Positions 26,514-34,922 of a stretch of 64,000 nucleotides of DNA are shown here, piece by piece. Position numbers and translations under genes: made by a program. The DNA is taken from contig NZ_CP101750.1 in NCBI RefSeq assembly GCF_026810505.1, forward strand, positions 2,509,448 to 2,573,447. Reading direction: 5' to 3'. The first letter of the stretch is position 1. The number at the start of each line of letters is the position of its first letter. The notes beneath the pieces were generated by a model, which saw only the letters and a list, made by a program, of their open reading frames with translations, did no database searches and was not told the DNA's origin. Origin of the DNA: Streptomyces sp. Je 1-369 (GTDB lineage Bacteria > Actinomycetota > Actinomycetes > Streptomycetales > Streptomycetaceae).

Positions 26514-27430
26514 CCGGTGACGTCCGCGGTCCTGCTCTCCTGGTCGACCTCCGTGAGGTAGCGCCAGGCGTCCGGCGCCGAGCCGTCCACGTCCGTGAAG
26601 CCGTACTCCTCGGCGAGGCCGCCGCTGGAGAGCGACGTCCCGTTGTGGCGGGCCACGTCCGGGTCACCGGCGAGGGCGACGAGCGCGCGGCCCACGAACG
26701 TCGGGGTCTCGGAGATCGCGAAGTGCGGGTTCTGCTCGGTGCCCGCCAGCCAGTCGTCCTCGGTCACCTTGAAGTAGGTGTCGAGCATCGCCTCGGAGCG
26801 CAGCCAGCCCGGGGTGAGGCAGAGCGCGGTGCAGCCGTACTCCGTCAGCTCCTCGGCGAGGTCCCGGGCCATGCGCAGCGGGGCCGCCTTGGCGAGGTCG
26901 TAGAAGAAGGGCTTGCGGTAGTTGGGACCGTTGTACTCGGCGGTGCCGTCGGTGACCTCGACGAGGAGGCCGCCGGGGTTCCTGGTGAGCAGCGGCAGCG
27001 CGTGGTGACTGGTGATGATGTGGGTCTCGATGCCGAGGCGCAGGATGCGCAGCCCCTTGTCGAGGTCGTGCTCCCACATCTTCTTGTCCCACTCGACGTG
27101 GACGTCACCGCCCCAGATGTCGTTGACGAGGATGTCCAGGCGGCCCTGCTCCCGGTCGATCCGTTCGACCAGGGCGGCCACCTGGTCCGCCTCCAGGTGG
27201 TCGGTGGGGACGGCGATGCCGTGGCCGCCCGCGGCGGCGACGAGTTCGGCGGTCTCCTCGATGGTCTCGGTGCTGCGGCCGGTCTCGCTGGTGTGCGCGC
27301 GGGTGGTGCGGCCCGTGACGTAGACGGTGGCTCCGGCGCGGCCGAGCTCCACCGCCATGGCGCGGCCCGCGCCACGGGTGGCGCCCGCGACGAGGGCGAT
27401 CTTTCCGGTCAGGTTCTGCGTGGTCTCCAT
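26504..27430 (-). CDS. SDR family NAD(P)-dependent oxidoreductase
   Basis: A 308-aa short-chain dehydrogenase. Cofactor motif GATRGAGRAMAVELG (TGxxxGxG variant), DILVNDIWGGD (NAG-like), and an active-site region in which the usual YxxxK appears as FYDLAKAAPLRMARDLA (Tyr plus Lys). The ATG at 27428-27430 is preceded by AAGGAC. It resembles Streptomyces SDRs sometimes annotated as oxidoreductases of unknown substrate. Convergent with the WYL regulator. Confidence 0.88.
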   Translation of the reverse strand: METTQNLTGKIALVAGATRGAGRAMAVELGRAGATVYVTGRTTRAHTSETGRSTETIEETAELVAAAGGHGIAVPTDHLEADQVAALVERIDREQGRLDILVNDIWGGDVHVEWDKKMWEHDLDKGLRILRLGIETHIITSHHALPLLTRNPGGLLVEVTDGTAEYNGPNYRKPFFYDLAKAAPLRMARDLAEELTEYGCTALCLTPGWLRSEAMLDTYFKVTEDDWLAGTEQNPHFAISETPTFVGRALVALAGDPDVARHNGTSLSSGGLAEEYGFTDVDGSAPDAWRYLTEVDQESRTADVTGYR

Positions 27431-27564
27431 GTCCTTGAGGCTTCCACCGAAAGCCGACAACCCCTGTCGCCTTTTCCACGGGCATGTGCACGCATAACGA
27501 GACAGCCGCATTCCGGCGCACTCCGCGTGCGCCCCCACCCCGCAGGACCGATGCTGGACCCGTG

Positions 27565-28086
27565 ATGGACGAGACGGAGTTCTGGGAGATCGTGGACAGC
27601 ACCCGCGAGGCCGCCGGCGGCGACCCCGAGGACCACGCCGAGCTGCTCGTCGAGAGACTGCTGCAGTCCGACCCGGACTCGGTCCTCGACTTCGCCCGTC
27701 ACTTCGAGGCCCGCTACAACCGCGCGTACCGCTGGGACCTGTGGGGCGCGGCCTGGGTGCTGCTCGGCGGCGCGAGCGACGACGCCTTCGACTACTTCCG
27801 GTGCTGGCTGATCGGCCAGGGGCGGGAGGTCTTCGAGGGGGCGGTGCACGACCCGGACGCGCTCGCCGACCTCCTCGACGACTTCGACGAGGAGCTCGAC
27901 GGCGACGGCGAGGAGCTCGGCTACGCGGCGGACGAGGCCTATGAACAGCTCACCGGCGTCGTCGCGCCGGAGCTCGGCGTCGCCCCCGCCCCGGCCGAAC
28001 CGGAGGGGACGCCGATCGACTTCGAGAACGAGTCGGTGATGGCGCAGCGCTATCCGAAGCTCTGGGACCGCTTCATGGAGGACTGA
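27565..28086 (+). CDS. DUF4240 domain protein
   Basis: A 173-aa acidic cytoplasmic protein. The N-terminal MDETEFWEIVDSTREAAGGD and the LLQSDPDSVLDFARHFEARYNRAYRWDLWGAA block are the DUF4240 signature; the C-terminus is a strongly acidic spacer followed by FENESVMAQRYPKLWDRF. WGR-type antitoxin or immunity relatives are known among such domains, but no function can be stated. ATG 27565 is directly preceded by a GTG (27562) that could also be used. It lies 18 bp upstream of the CheB-like gene. Confidence 0.85.
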   Translation: MDETEFWEIVDSTREAAGGDPEDHAELLVERLLQSDPDSVLDFARHFEARYNRAYRWDLWGAAWVLLGGASDDAFDYFRCWLIGQGREVFEGAVHDPDALADLLDDFDEELDGDGEELGYAADEAYEQLTGVVAPELGVAPAPAEPEGTPIDFENESVMAQRYPKLWDRFMED

Positions 28087-28092
28087 CGGGGA

Positions 28093-28098
28093 TAGGCT
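28093..28098 (+). promoter_or_regulatory. -10 hexamer TAGGCT of leaderless cheB-like gene
   Basis: TAGGCT ends 6 nt before GTG 28105, in the 18-bp gap after the DUF4240 gene; this suggests separate leaderless transcription. Confidence 0.5.
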
Positions 28099-28104
28099 GC
28101 CGGG

Positions 28105-28704
28105 GTGTCCGGAAGCCCACAGAGTCAGGCCCCTGAGCGGGCAGAAGTCGTGCTCGTCGCCGCGTCGGCCGGAGGCATCGGTGCCCTCAAGGCCGTTCTG
28201 GGCGGGCTGAGGGGGACCCTTCCGGTGCCCGTCCTCGCGGCCCAGCACCTGCGGCGGTCCCGCGAGAGCCCGATCGCCTCGATCCTGTCCCGCGCGACCC
28301 CGCTCGACGTCAAACTGGCGGAGGACGGGGAGAGCCTGCGGGCCGGGACGGTGTACATCGCGCCGCCCGACCACCATCTCTGTGTGCGGAACCCGAAGGA
28401 GCTCTCCCTGAGCAAGGCGGGCCCGGTCAACTTCGCGCGTCCGGCGGCCGACCCGCTCTTCGAGTCGGCGGTGCGGGCGTACGGGCCGCGGGTCATCGCC
28501 TGCGTGCTCACCGGAGCCGACAGCGACGGAGCCCTGGGCGTGGCGGAGGTCAAGGCCGGGGGCGGCACGGTCATCGTGCAGGACCCGGCGTCCGCCGAGT
28601 TCCGCGGCATGCCCAAGGCCGCCGTGGATACGGGCTTCGCGGACTTCGTGCTCGACCTCGCGGACATCGCGCCGACCATCAACAGGCTGCTGCGGGCCCC
28701 CTGA
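28105..28704 (+). CDS. Stand-alone CheB-type methylesterase domain protein
   Basis: A 199-aa protein consisting only of the CheB methylesterase domain. The catalytic triad is visible: S21 in AASAGGIGAL, His in AAQHLRRSR, and Asp in LTGADSDGALG; IAPPDHHLCV is also conserved. It has no receiver domain and no chemotaxis genes nearby. Streptomyces are non-motile, so the substrate is unlikely to be a classic chemoreceptor; a role in glutamate-ester or amide hydrolysis in another pathway is possible. Confidence 0.9.
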   Translation: MSGSPQSQAPERAEVVLVAASAGGIGALKAVLGGLRGTLPVPVLAAQHLRRSRESPIASILSRATPLDVKLAEDGESLRAGTVYIAPPDHHLCVRNPKELSLSKAGPVNFARPAADPLFESAVRAYGPRVIACVLTGADSDGALGVAEVKAGGGTVIVQDPASAEFRGMPKAAVDTGFADFVLDLADIAPTINRLLRAP

Positions 28705-28715
28705 CGGCCGGTGGT

Positions 28716-29534
28716 TCAGAAGTGGGTGCCGCCGTCGACGCGGACCTCGGTGCCGGTGATGAAGCGGCCGTCGTCCGAGGCGAGCATGGCGACGACGGAG
28801 GCGACGGTTTCGGGGCCCGCGAAGCCCTGACCGAGGGCGGGCGCGAGCTTCACGAACAGGCTCATGTCGGCGTCGGCGGGCAGGCCGGGGCCGACGCTCT
28901 GCCTGCTGGCGCCGGAGCCGTCGGTCATTCCGGAGGAGATGGAGCCGGGCTGCACGGCGGTGAACCGGATGCCCTGCTTGCCGTACTCGGCGGCGAGGGC
29001 GTGCGTCATGGACTGGATGCCGCCCTTGCTCGCCGCGTACGCCGCCATGTACGGGTGGGCGAACACCGCGGACGTCGAGCTGAAGTTGACGACGGCGGGG
29101 CCGTTGCCGCCCAGGAGCGCCGGGATCGCCTCGCGGATCATCAGGAACGTGCCGGTGAGGTTGACGGCTATGACCTGGCTGAAGGCGTCGAGGGTGGTCT
29201 CGTGGGTGTGCGAGGAGCGCAGGATGCCCGCGGCGTTCACGAGGACGTCGAGGCCGCCGAGCGCGTCGGTGGCCGCGGCGACGCCCGCGCGGACCGAGGC
29301 CTCGTCCGCGATGTTCACGACGAGGGTGGTGAGGCGCTCCGCGTCGGCGCCCGCCTTGGCCACGGTGTCCCGCAGCCCGTCCTCGCTGACGTCGGCGGCG
29401 ACGACGCGGCCGCCCTCGGCGAGCATGCGCAGCACGGTCGCCTGGCCGATGCCGGAGCCGCCGCCGGTGACCAGGGCGCGGCGGCCTTCGTAGCGGTTCA
29501 GGGTCTGCGTGGCGGTGGTGGTCATGGCGGTCAT
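28716..29534 (-). CDS. SDR family oxidoreductase
   Basis: A 272-aa classical short-chain dehydrogenase. Motifs: ALVTGGGSGIGQATVLRML (TGxxxGIG), AADVSEDGL, DVLVNAAGIL (NAG), FSSTSAVFAHPYMAAYAASKGG (Ser, YxxxK) and a C-terminal FITGTEVRVDGGTHF. ATG 29534 has GGAG 6 nt upstream; a second in-frame ATG lies 3 codons on. It is transcribed divergently from a TetR gene that shares a 133-bp control region, so the repressor probably regulates it. Confidence 0.93.
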   Translation of the reverse strand: MTAMTTTATQTLNRYEGRRALVTGGGSGIGQATVLRMLAEGGRVVAADVSEDGLRDTVAKAGADAERLTTLVVNIADEASVRAGVAAATDALGGLDVLVNAAGILRSSHTHETTLDAFSQVIAVNLTGTFLMIREAIPALLGGNGPAVVNFSSTSAVFAHPYMAAYAASKGGIQSMTHALAAEYGKQGIRFTAVQPGSISSGMTDGSGASRQSVGPGLPADADMSLFVKLAPALGQGFAGPETVASVVAMLASDDGRFITGTEVRVDGGTHF

Positions 29535-29605
29535 GGCGGTCTCCGAGTCTCTCAGGGGGTGATGCGCGGCGTGTCGCGCTGTCCGGCGTTCACCGTACGC
29601 CCGGA

Positions 29606-29620
29606 TGGCACGTTGTGCCA
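29606..29620. promoter_or_regulatory. Palindromic operator between SDR and TetR genes
   Basis: TGGCAC-GTT-GTGCCA (6-3-6, perfect arms) lies in the divergent intergenic region, at the place expected for autoregulation by the TetR protein. Confidence 0.5.
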
Positions 29621-29655
29621 CATTGTCGTGACGTGCAGGCCTGGCGTACTCGACG

Positions 29656-29661
29656 TAGGCT
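29656..29661 (+). promoter_or_regulatory. -10 hexamer TAGGCT of leaderless tetR gene
   Basis: TAGGCT ends 6 nt before GTG 29668, and no ribosome site is present. Confidence 0.55.
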
Positions 29662-29667
29662 TCCCGG

Positions 29668-30297
29668 GTGAACCGCACCCCACCCCTCTCCCTCACGGAG
29701 CGCCGCAGGCTGGCGACCCAGCTGGAGATCGCCCGCGCCGCGGCCGAGCTCTTCACCACGCACGGGACCGACGCCACCACGGCCGAGGCCATCGCGGTCC
29801 GGGCCGGGGTCGCGCTGCGCACGTTCTACCGCTACTTCCGCACCAAACAGGACGCGGTGGGCCCGCTGCTCGCCGTCGGCGGTGACCGCTGGCGCGCGCT
29901 CCTCGCCGGGGCCGATCCTGACGCGCCGCTCCCCGACGCCCTGCGAGGCGCGATCTCCGAAGCGCTCGCCGTGCCGGACGAGGCGGCGGCCGACGGGCTG
30001 CGACAGGCCCGCGGGCTGCTCCGCGCGGCCGCGGGCGACCCGGCGCTGCGGGCGGTCTGGTACCGCGTCAACCAGGAGTCCGAGGACAGACTGCGTCCGG
30101 TCGTGGCGGAGCTCATGGGCGCGGGCGCGCGGCCCCTCGACGTCCGCCTGGCCGCCGCGGCGGCGACGGACGCGATCCGCATCGCCCTGGAGACCTGGGC
30201 GGAGACGGACGCGGACGTCACGGGCCCGGACTCCCCCGCGGACCTCGCGGTGCGGTGCCTGCGGGGACTCACGGGCGGAGCGGGCGGAGCGGGCTGA
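29668..30297 (+). CDS. TetR/AcrR-family transcriptional regulator
   Basis: A 209-aa repressor. The N-terminal HTH (RRLATQLEIARAAAELF ... AEAIAVRAGVALRTFYRYF) is TetR type; the C-terminal helical domain (about 60-205) binds an unknown ligand and ends in a GGAGGAG repeat encoded by a short 9-bp tandem repeat that continues past the stop. Divergent from the SDR gene with a candidate operator between them. Confidence 0.92.
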   Translation: MNRTPPLSLTERRRLATQLEIARAAAELFTTHGTDATTAEAIAVRAGVALRTFYRYFRTKQDAVGPLLAVGGDRWRALLAGADPDAPLPDALRGAISEALAVPDEAAADGLRQARGLLRAAAGDPALRAVWYRVNQESEDRLRPVVAELMGAGARPLDVRLAAAAATDAIRIALETWAETDADVTGPDSPADLAVRCLRGLTGGAGGAG

Positions 30298-30333
30298 GCG
30301 GGCGGAGCGGGCTGAGGCGGGCTGAGGCGGGGC
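30272..30333. repeat. 9-bp GC-rich tandem repeat at the tetR 3' end
   Basis: Units related to GCGGGCGGA / GCGGGCTGA repeat about six times across the tetR stop codon. Several units contain in-frame TGA, so slippage here would alter only the last residues. Confidence 0.7.
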
Positions 30334-30337
30334 TCGA

Positions 30338-31480
30338 CTACGAGCGGTCCGGCCCCGGATCCGCCTTCGCGAGCGGCCCCGGTGCGAACACCATCAGCGT
30401 CACGTCGTCCCGGACCCGCCCCGCGTAGTCGAGCACGTCCGCCCACACGCGCTCCGCGAGCCCTCCCGGCTCCCGGGGGTCCGTGTCCGCCTCGAGCATC
30501 CCGGTCAGGCGCTCGACCAGCGGATAGAACGTGCCGGACGCGTCCCGCGCCTCACACACCCCGTCGGTCAGGCCGAGCAGCAGGTCACCGTCGAGCAGCG
30601 GCACCGTGAGGCCCTCGGGCGGGGCGAGCCCGGCGATGCCGAGGCCGAGCGGCGCCCCGGACGGCACGTCCAGCTCGGTGACCTCGGTGCCGCGCAGCAG
30701 CAGGGGCTGCGGGTGCCCGCAGGACACGACACGGACCACGGAGGCGTCGTCGGGGAACTCCAGCAGCACCGCCGTGGCGAACAGCTCCGTGTGCTCCTGC
30801 CCCGCCGAGTCGACGACGAGCCTGCGGTCCAGCTGGGCGGCGACCCCCTCCAGGTCCGCCCGGTCGAGGACCGCCTCGCGGAACGCCCCGAGCAACGCGG
30901 CGACCGTGCCGACCGCCGCGAGCCCGTGCCCCTGCACGTCACCGATGAGGGCACGCACTCCGGAAGGTCCTCTGCGTACGTCGAAGAAGTCGCCGCCGAC
31001 CAGCGTCTCGTGCTGCGCCGCCTCGTAGAGGCCCGCGCACCGCACCCTGCCGATCTGCTCCGCCAGCGGCGGCAGGACCGCGAGCTGGGCCGCCTCCGCG
31101 ACCGTGCGGACCGTGACGAGCTGTGCCTCGCGGCGGCTGCGCACCCAGGCGAAGAGCACGCTGAGCAGCGCGATGAAGCTGATGGTCAGCTGGTCGCTGT
31201 TGCCCGGGTGGCCGAGGTCGAAGACCGGCAGGGAGAGCAGCGCGAGGACGACGGCGCCGACGAGGGCGGTCAGGGCGGGCCCGTACGACAGGGCGGCGAG
31301 CGGCGGGACGGCCGCGATCAGGAAGCTGAGGTCCAGGGTCCTCGGGGTGAGCAGCTGGACGAGGGTGATCGCCAGCAGGAGCAGCGGTGGGGGCCAGCGC
31401 ACCCAGGGCGGGGGTGGCGTACCGCGCAACAGCCAGTCGCGCTGGTCCGCCTCGCGCCGTCTGGCCTCGGCCCTGATCAT
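30338..31480 (-). CDS. Membrane-anchored PP2C-type (SpoIIE) serine phosphatase
   Basis: A 380-aa protein. About four TM helices (residues 28-125) are followed by a linker (REAQLVTVRTVAEAAQLAVLPPLAEQIG) and a SpoIIE/RsbU-like PPM phosphatase domain with metal-binding GGDFFDV, GDVQGHGLAAVGTVAALLGAFRE, GHPQPLLL, LLGLTDGVCEARD and DDVTLMVF. Such enzymes dephosphorylate anti-anti-sigma factors in partner-switching control of alternative sigma factors in Streptomyces; the partner is not in this window. Confidence 0.93.
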   Translation of the reverse strand: MIRAEARRREADQRDWLLRGTPPPPWVRWPPPLLLLAITLVQLLTPRTLDLSFLIAAVPPLAALSYGPALTALVGAVVLALLSLPVFDLGHPGNSDQLTISFIALLSVLFAWVRSRREAQLVTVRTVAEAAQLAVLPPLAEQIGRVRCAGLYEAAQHETLVGGDFFDVRRGPSGVRALIGDVQGHGLAAVGTVAALLGAFREAVLDRADLEGVAAQLDRRLVVDSAGQEHTELFATAVLLEFPDDASVVRVVSCGHPQPLLLRGTEVTELDVPSGAPLGLGIAGLAPPEGLTVPLLDGDLLLGLTDGVCEARDASGTFYPLVERLTGMLEADTDPREPGGLAERVWADVLDYAGRVRDDVTLMVFAPGPLAKADPGPDRS

Positions 31481-31498
31481 TTCTTCACGCTCCTACGC

Positions 31499-31542
31499 GT
31501 ACGGCACCCCCGCACGCCGGGCCGGTCCGTCGGGTGCCGTAC
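31499..31542 (-). terminator. Hairpin between GNAT and PP2C genes
   Basis: GTACGGCACCC (31499-31509) pairs perfectly with GGGTGCCGTAC (31532-31542), an 11-bp stem about 30 nt after the GNAT stop on the minus strand. Confidence 0.65.
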
Positions 31543-31572
31543 CCCCTGTGGGCCGTGCCTACCCGTGGCAGT

Positions 31573-32061
31573 TCAGAGGGGTCGCCCCATGAGGACGTCG
31601 TCGACGTACGCGCCGTCGAGGAGGAACTCGCCGGGCAGTACGCCCTCGATGACGAAGCCCTCCGCCTCGTACAGCTTGCGGGCCGGAGTGTTGTGGCCGA
31701 GCACGCGCAGGGTGATGCGGACCGCGCCCTGGCGGCGGGCCTCGTCCATGGCCGCCCGGATCAGCCGCCTGCCGACGCCGTGGCCGCGGACCTCCTCGGC
31801 GACGAGGAAGCCCTGGATCTGGCGCACGTGCGCGTTGGCGAGCAGGGGGGTGGGGTAGCCGAGCTTCACATAGCCGACGATGCGCCCGTCCACCTCGGCG
31901 ACCAGGTGGTCGCGGGGGCCGAACCGGTCGTTGAAGAAGGGGTCGTAGGGCGGCTGGGGACGGGGCTGGACCGCGTGGAGCGTGGACCAGGTGGCGCGGT
32001 CGAGACGGGCGAGCGCGTCGTCGTCCTCGGGCCGTGCGGTACGTATGTGCATGTCCGGCAT
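31573..32061 (-). CDS. GNAT family N-acetyltransferase
   Basis: A 162-aa acetyltransferase. MHIRTARPEDDDALARLDRAT is the usual first strand/helix; the CoA-binding motif A is QGFLVAEEVRGHGVGRRLIRAAM (R/QxxGxG/A); LRVLGHNTPARKLYEAEGF is motif B; the C-terminus has FLLDGAYVDDVLMGRPL. It resembles RimJ/RimI-like or small-molecule acetyltransferases; the substrate is unknown. ATG 32061 chosen; the frame continues upstream with noncoding-type sequence. Confidence 0.9.
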   Translation of the reverse strand: MPDMHIRTARPEDDDALARLDRATWSTLHAVQPRPQPPYDPFFNDRFGPRDHLVAEVDGRIVGYVKLGYPTPLLANAHVRQIQGFLVAEEVRGHGVGRRLIRAAMDEARRQGAVRITLRVLGHNTPARKLYEAEGFVIEGVLPGEFLLDGAYVDDVLMGRPL

Positions 32062-32149
32062 GGCGCCACTGTACGGCGGGCGGGGTGCGCGCCCGGCCCG
32101 TCTCGGCGGCGCAGGCGCGTTCCCCGTTCCACGGGGCAGGATGGGAGTC

Positions 32150-33055
32150 ATGGACACCACACAGTCGCGCGTCGCCGTGGCCGGCGCCTCCGGGCTCATC
32201 GGTACGGCGCTCACCCGCTCCCTCGCCGCCGACGGGCACGAGGTGGTGCGCCTGGTGCGCAGGGCGCCACGCGGCAAGGACGAGGTGCGCTGGGACCCCA
32301 AGAAGGGGTACGTCGACACGGCTGGGCTCGCGGGGTGCACCGCCGTGGTCAATCTCGCCGGTGCGGGCATCGGCGACCACCGCTGGACGGACGCCTACAA
32401 GCGGGAGCTGCGGGACAGCAGGGTGCTCGGCACCAAGGCGCTCGCCGCCGCCGTGGCGTCGCTCGACGAGCCGCCGCGGGTGTTCGTGAACTCCAGCGCC
32501 ATCGGCTACTACGGAGACACCGGCCCGCGCGCGGTCGACGAGAGCGCCCCCGCGGGGCACGGGTTCCTGCCCGAGCTGTGCGTGGAGTGGGAGGACTCGG
32601 CGGCCGCCGCGCGGGACGCCGGCATCCGTACGGTCCTGGCCCGCAACGGCCTGGTGATCGGCCGCGAGGGCGGCGCCTGGGGCCGTATGTTCCCGCTCTT
32701 CAAGGCGGGGCTCGGCGGCCGCCTGGGCAACGGCAGGCAGTACTGGAGCTACATCTCGCTGCACGACGAGGTGGCCGCGCTGCGGCACCTCATCGACACG
32801 GAGACGCTGTCCGGGCCCTTCAACCTGACGGCGCCCGATCCGCGCACCAACCGCGAGATCACGGCCGCGATGGGACGCGTGCTGCGCCGTCCCGCACTCC
32901 TGCCCGCGCCCGCGCCCGCACTGCGCCTGGTGCTCGGCGAGATGGCGGGGGACGTCCTCGGCAGCCAGCGCGTGCTGCCGACCCAGCTCCTGGGCTCGGG
33001 CTTCTCGTTCGCGTACCCCGGCATCGACGAGGCGATCAGGGCGGCCCTGCGGTGA
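32150..33055 (+). CDS. TIGR01777 family (YfcH/SulA-like) NAD-dependent epimerase-fold protein
   Basis: A 301-aa extended-SDR protein. VAVAGASGLIGTALTRSLAADG binds the dinucleotide; AVVNLAGAGIGDHRW, NSSAIGYYGDTG and YWSYISLHDEVAALRHLI are TIGR01777 signatures, with a C-terminal DUF1731-like segment ([20 protein letters not shown] ... VLPTQLLGSGFSFAYP). The enzymatic role is not established. ATG 32150 may be leaderless (CAGGAT ends 7 nt upstream); ATG 32141 is an alternative. Confidence 0.9.
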   Translation: MDTTQSRVAVAGASGLIGTALTRSLAADGHEVVRLVRRAPRGKDEVRWDPKKGYVDTAGLAGCTAVVNLAGAGIGDHRWTDAYKRELRDSRVLGTKALAAAVASLDEPPRVFVNSSAIGYYGDTGPRAVDESAPAGHGFLPELCVEWEDSAAAARDAGIRTVLARNGLVIGREGGAWGRMFPLFKAGLGGRLGNGRQYWSYISLHDEVAALRHLIDTETLSGPFNLTAPDPRTNREITAAMGRVLRRPALLPAPAPALRLVLGEMAGDVLGSQRVLPTQLLGSGFSFAYPGIDEAIRAALR

Positions 33056-33217
33056 GGTGAGAGCCTGAGAATCGTGCGACCTGCGTGCGACCGTGCCCGG
33101 TGCATGCGCGACTGCCGCTGACCGGAACCGCTCCTACCCTCGTGACCGACGCGGGTATTCCGGAGCCCTGTTGGGGGCATCAGCACCCCATCAGCCGCGC
33201 GACCTCGGGAGGGGCAC

Positions 33218-34615
33218 GTGCCAGAGCATGCGCACCATGCGGACGTCGTCATCGTGGGAGCCGGGGCCGCGGGCCTCTCGGCAGCGCACCGGCTGACCAG
33301 CGCCGGTGTGACGACCGTCGTCCTGGAGGCCGCCCCGTGCGTCGGCGGCCGGATGTCGACGGAGAAGGTCGACGGGTTCCGGCTCGACAGAATCGGGCAG
33401 CTCCTCACCACCTCGTATCCGGAACTGCGCCGCACCCCGGGGCTCGACTCGCTCGTGCTGCGCCCCTTCGCGCCGGGCATCCTCGTGCACAGCGACGGCC
33501 GCCACCACCGGGCGGCCGAGCGCCTGCCCGCACGGAGCGCGAGGGGCGCACTCACCACGGCGCGCGCCCTGGCGAGCGCCCCCCTCGCGCCGCTGGCCGC
33601 CCGCACTCCCACGCGGAGCGCCTCCGGCACGCCCCCGGGCTCCACCCCTCGCTCCTCCCCGCGTTCCACCCGCTCCACCCCCCTCGGCACGCCGCTCGAC
33701 CAGGCACGGCTCGGCTCCGCCCTGGCCCGGATCGCCGCGACGCCCGTCGACCGCCTCCTCGCCCGCCCCGAACTCCCCGCGGCCGACGCGCTCTCGGCCC
33801 GCGGGCTGCCCTCCCGCACCATCGAGGGTTTCCTGCGCCCCCTCCTCTCCGCGCTCCTCTGCGACCCCGGCCTGACCACGTCGAGCCGGTGCGCGGACCT
33901 GGCCCTGCACGCCTTCGCACGCGGCCGCCTCTGCCTGCCCGAGGGCGGCGCCGAAGCCCTGCCCGAACACCTCGCGGCCGCCCTGCCGCCCGGCGTCGTC
34001 CGCACCGGCGTCCGTGTCACCTCGGTCTCCACGAGCTCCGTGGGGACCGCGGAGCACGGCGAGTTCACGTGCCGCGCCGTCCTCCTCGCCACCGACGCGC
34101 GCGCTGCCGCCGAACTCCTTCCCGGCCTGCGCGTACCGCCCTTCCACGAGGTGTCCGTCGTCCACCACGCCGCGCCCGAACCGCCGCTCGACGGGCCCGC
34201 GCTGCTCCTGGACGCGGACCGCGCGGGCCCGGTCGCGCACACCGCGGTCATCAGCCAGGTCGACCCGTCGCGCGCACCCGTCGGCCGCGTCCTGGTCTCC
34301 TCGACCGTCCTCGGCCCGCCGCCGGAGGAGTCCGCCGTCCGCACCCACCTCGCCGCGCTGTACGGCACGCCGACCGACCGCTGGGAACGCCTCGCCGTCC
34401 ACCACACCCGTGAGGCCGTGCCCGCGATGTCGCCGCCGCACGACATCCGGCGTCCCGTACGGCTGCTCTCCGGCCTCTACGTCTGCGGGGACCACCGCGG
34501 CACCAGCACGGTCCAGGGCGCCCTGCACTCGGGACGGCGCGCGGCCCACGCCGTGCTCACGGACTTCGGCATCACACCGTCGTACACCGCGGAGACCTTG
34601 CCCGCGGCCGCCTGA
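33218..34615 (+). CDS. FAD/NAD(P)-binding oxidoreductase (protoporphyrinogen-oxidase/desaturase-like)
   Basis: A 465-aa flavoprotein. The N-terminal Rossmann motif VVIVGAGAAGLSAAHRLTSAG with VVLEAAPCVGGRM is the amine-oxidase/phytoene-desaturase type; the C-terminal GLYVCGDHRGTSTVQGALHSGRRAA binds the FAD. A Ser/Thr/Pro/Arg-rich insertion (about residues 120-160) is unusual. GTG 33218 follows GGGAGGGG. Substrate unknown. It lies upstream of a decayed LamG fragment. Confidence 0.88.
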   Translation: MPEHAHHADVVIVGAGAAGLSAAHRLTSAGVTTVVLEAAPCVGGRMSTEKVDGFRLDRIGQLLTTSYPELRRTPGLDSLVLRPFAPGILVHSDGRHHRAAERLPARSARGALTTARALASAPLAPLAARTPTRSASGTPPGSTPRSSPRSTRSTPLGTPLDQARLGSALARIAATPVDRLLARPELPAADALSARGLPSRTIEGFLRPLLSALLCDPGLTTSSRCADLALHAFARGRLCLPEGGAEALPEHLAAALPPGVVRTGVRVTSVSTSSVGTAEHGEFTCRAVLLATDARAAAELLPGLRVPPFHEVSVVHHAAPEPPLDGPALLLDADRAGPVAHTAVISQVDPSRAPVGRVLVSSTVLGPPPEESAVRTHLAALYGTPTDRWERLAVHHTREAVPAMSPPHDIRRPVRLLSGLYVCGDHRGTSTVQGALHSGRRAAHAVLTDFGITPSYTAETLPAAA

Positions 34616-34659
34616 TCCGGCATCGATCCCACCACCGATTCCCACTTGGGCGGTACGCC

Positions 34660-34900
34660 GCTGCATTCAGGTCGGCGCGCGGGACGGCGCGCCGTACCGC
34701 GACGCGGATCACAGCTTCGACCACACGCTGCCGCTGGACCGCTGTACGCCGACGGGGAGCGGGTGGGGTCCGTCGCGGCCTCGATCCCCCTCCCCCTGCG
34801 CTCCATCGGCACGGAGCAGGCGAGCCTGCGGGGCGACCTGGACGACCTGGTCACGTGGGACGAGGCGGTGAGCCCCGCCGAGGTCGCGCGCCTGGAGTGA
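34660..34900 (+). pseudogene. Remnant of a LamG/concanavalin-like domain protein C-terminus
   Basis: The last 50 codons read LYADGERVGSVAASIPLPLR ... DLDDLVTWDEAVSPAEVARLE, which is the normal end of a LamG jelly-roll domain (LYVDG ... LDEVRVYDRALSPAEV). Just upstream, a different frame reads GARDGAPYRDADHSFDHTLPLD, so a frameshift separates the two halves. No start codon or signal peptide belongs to it. It appears to be a decayed secreted protein. Confidence 0.5.
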
Positions 34901-34922
34901 GCGACCTCGGCGGGGCGCGCCC

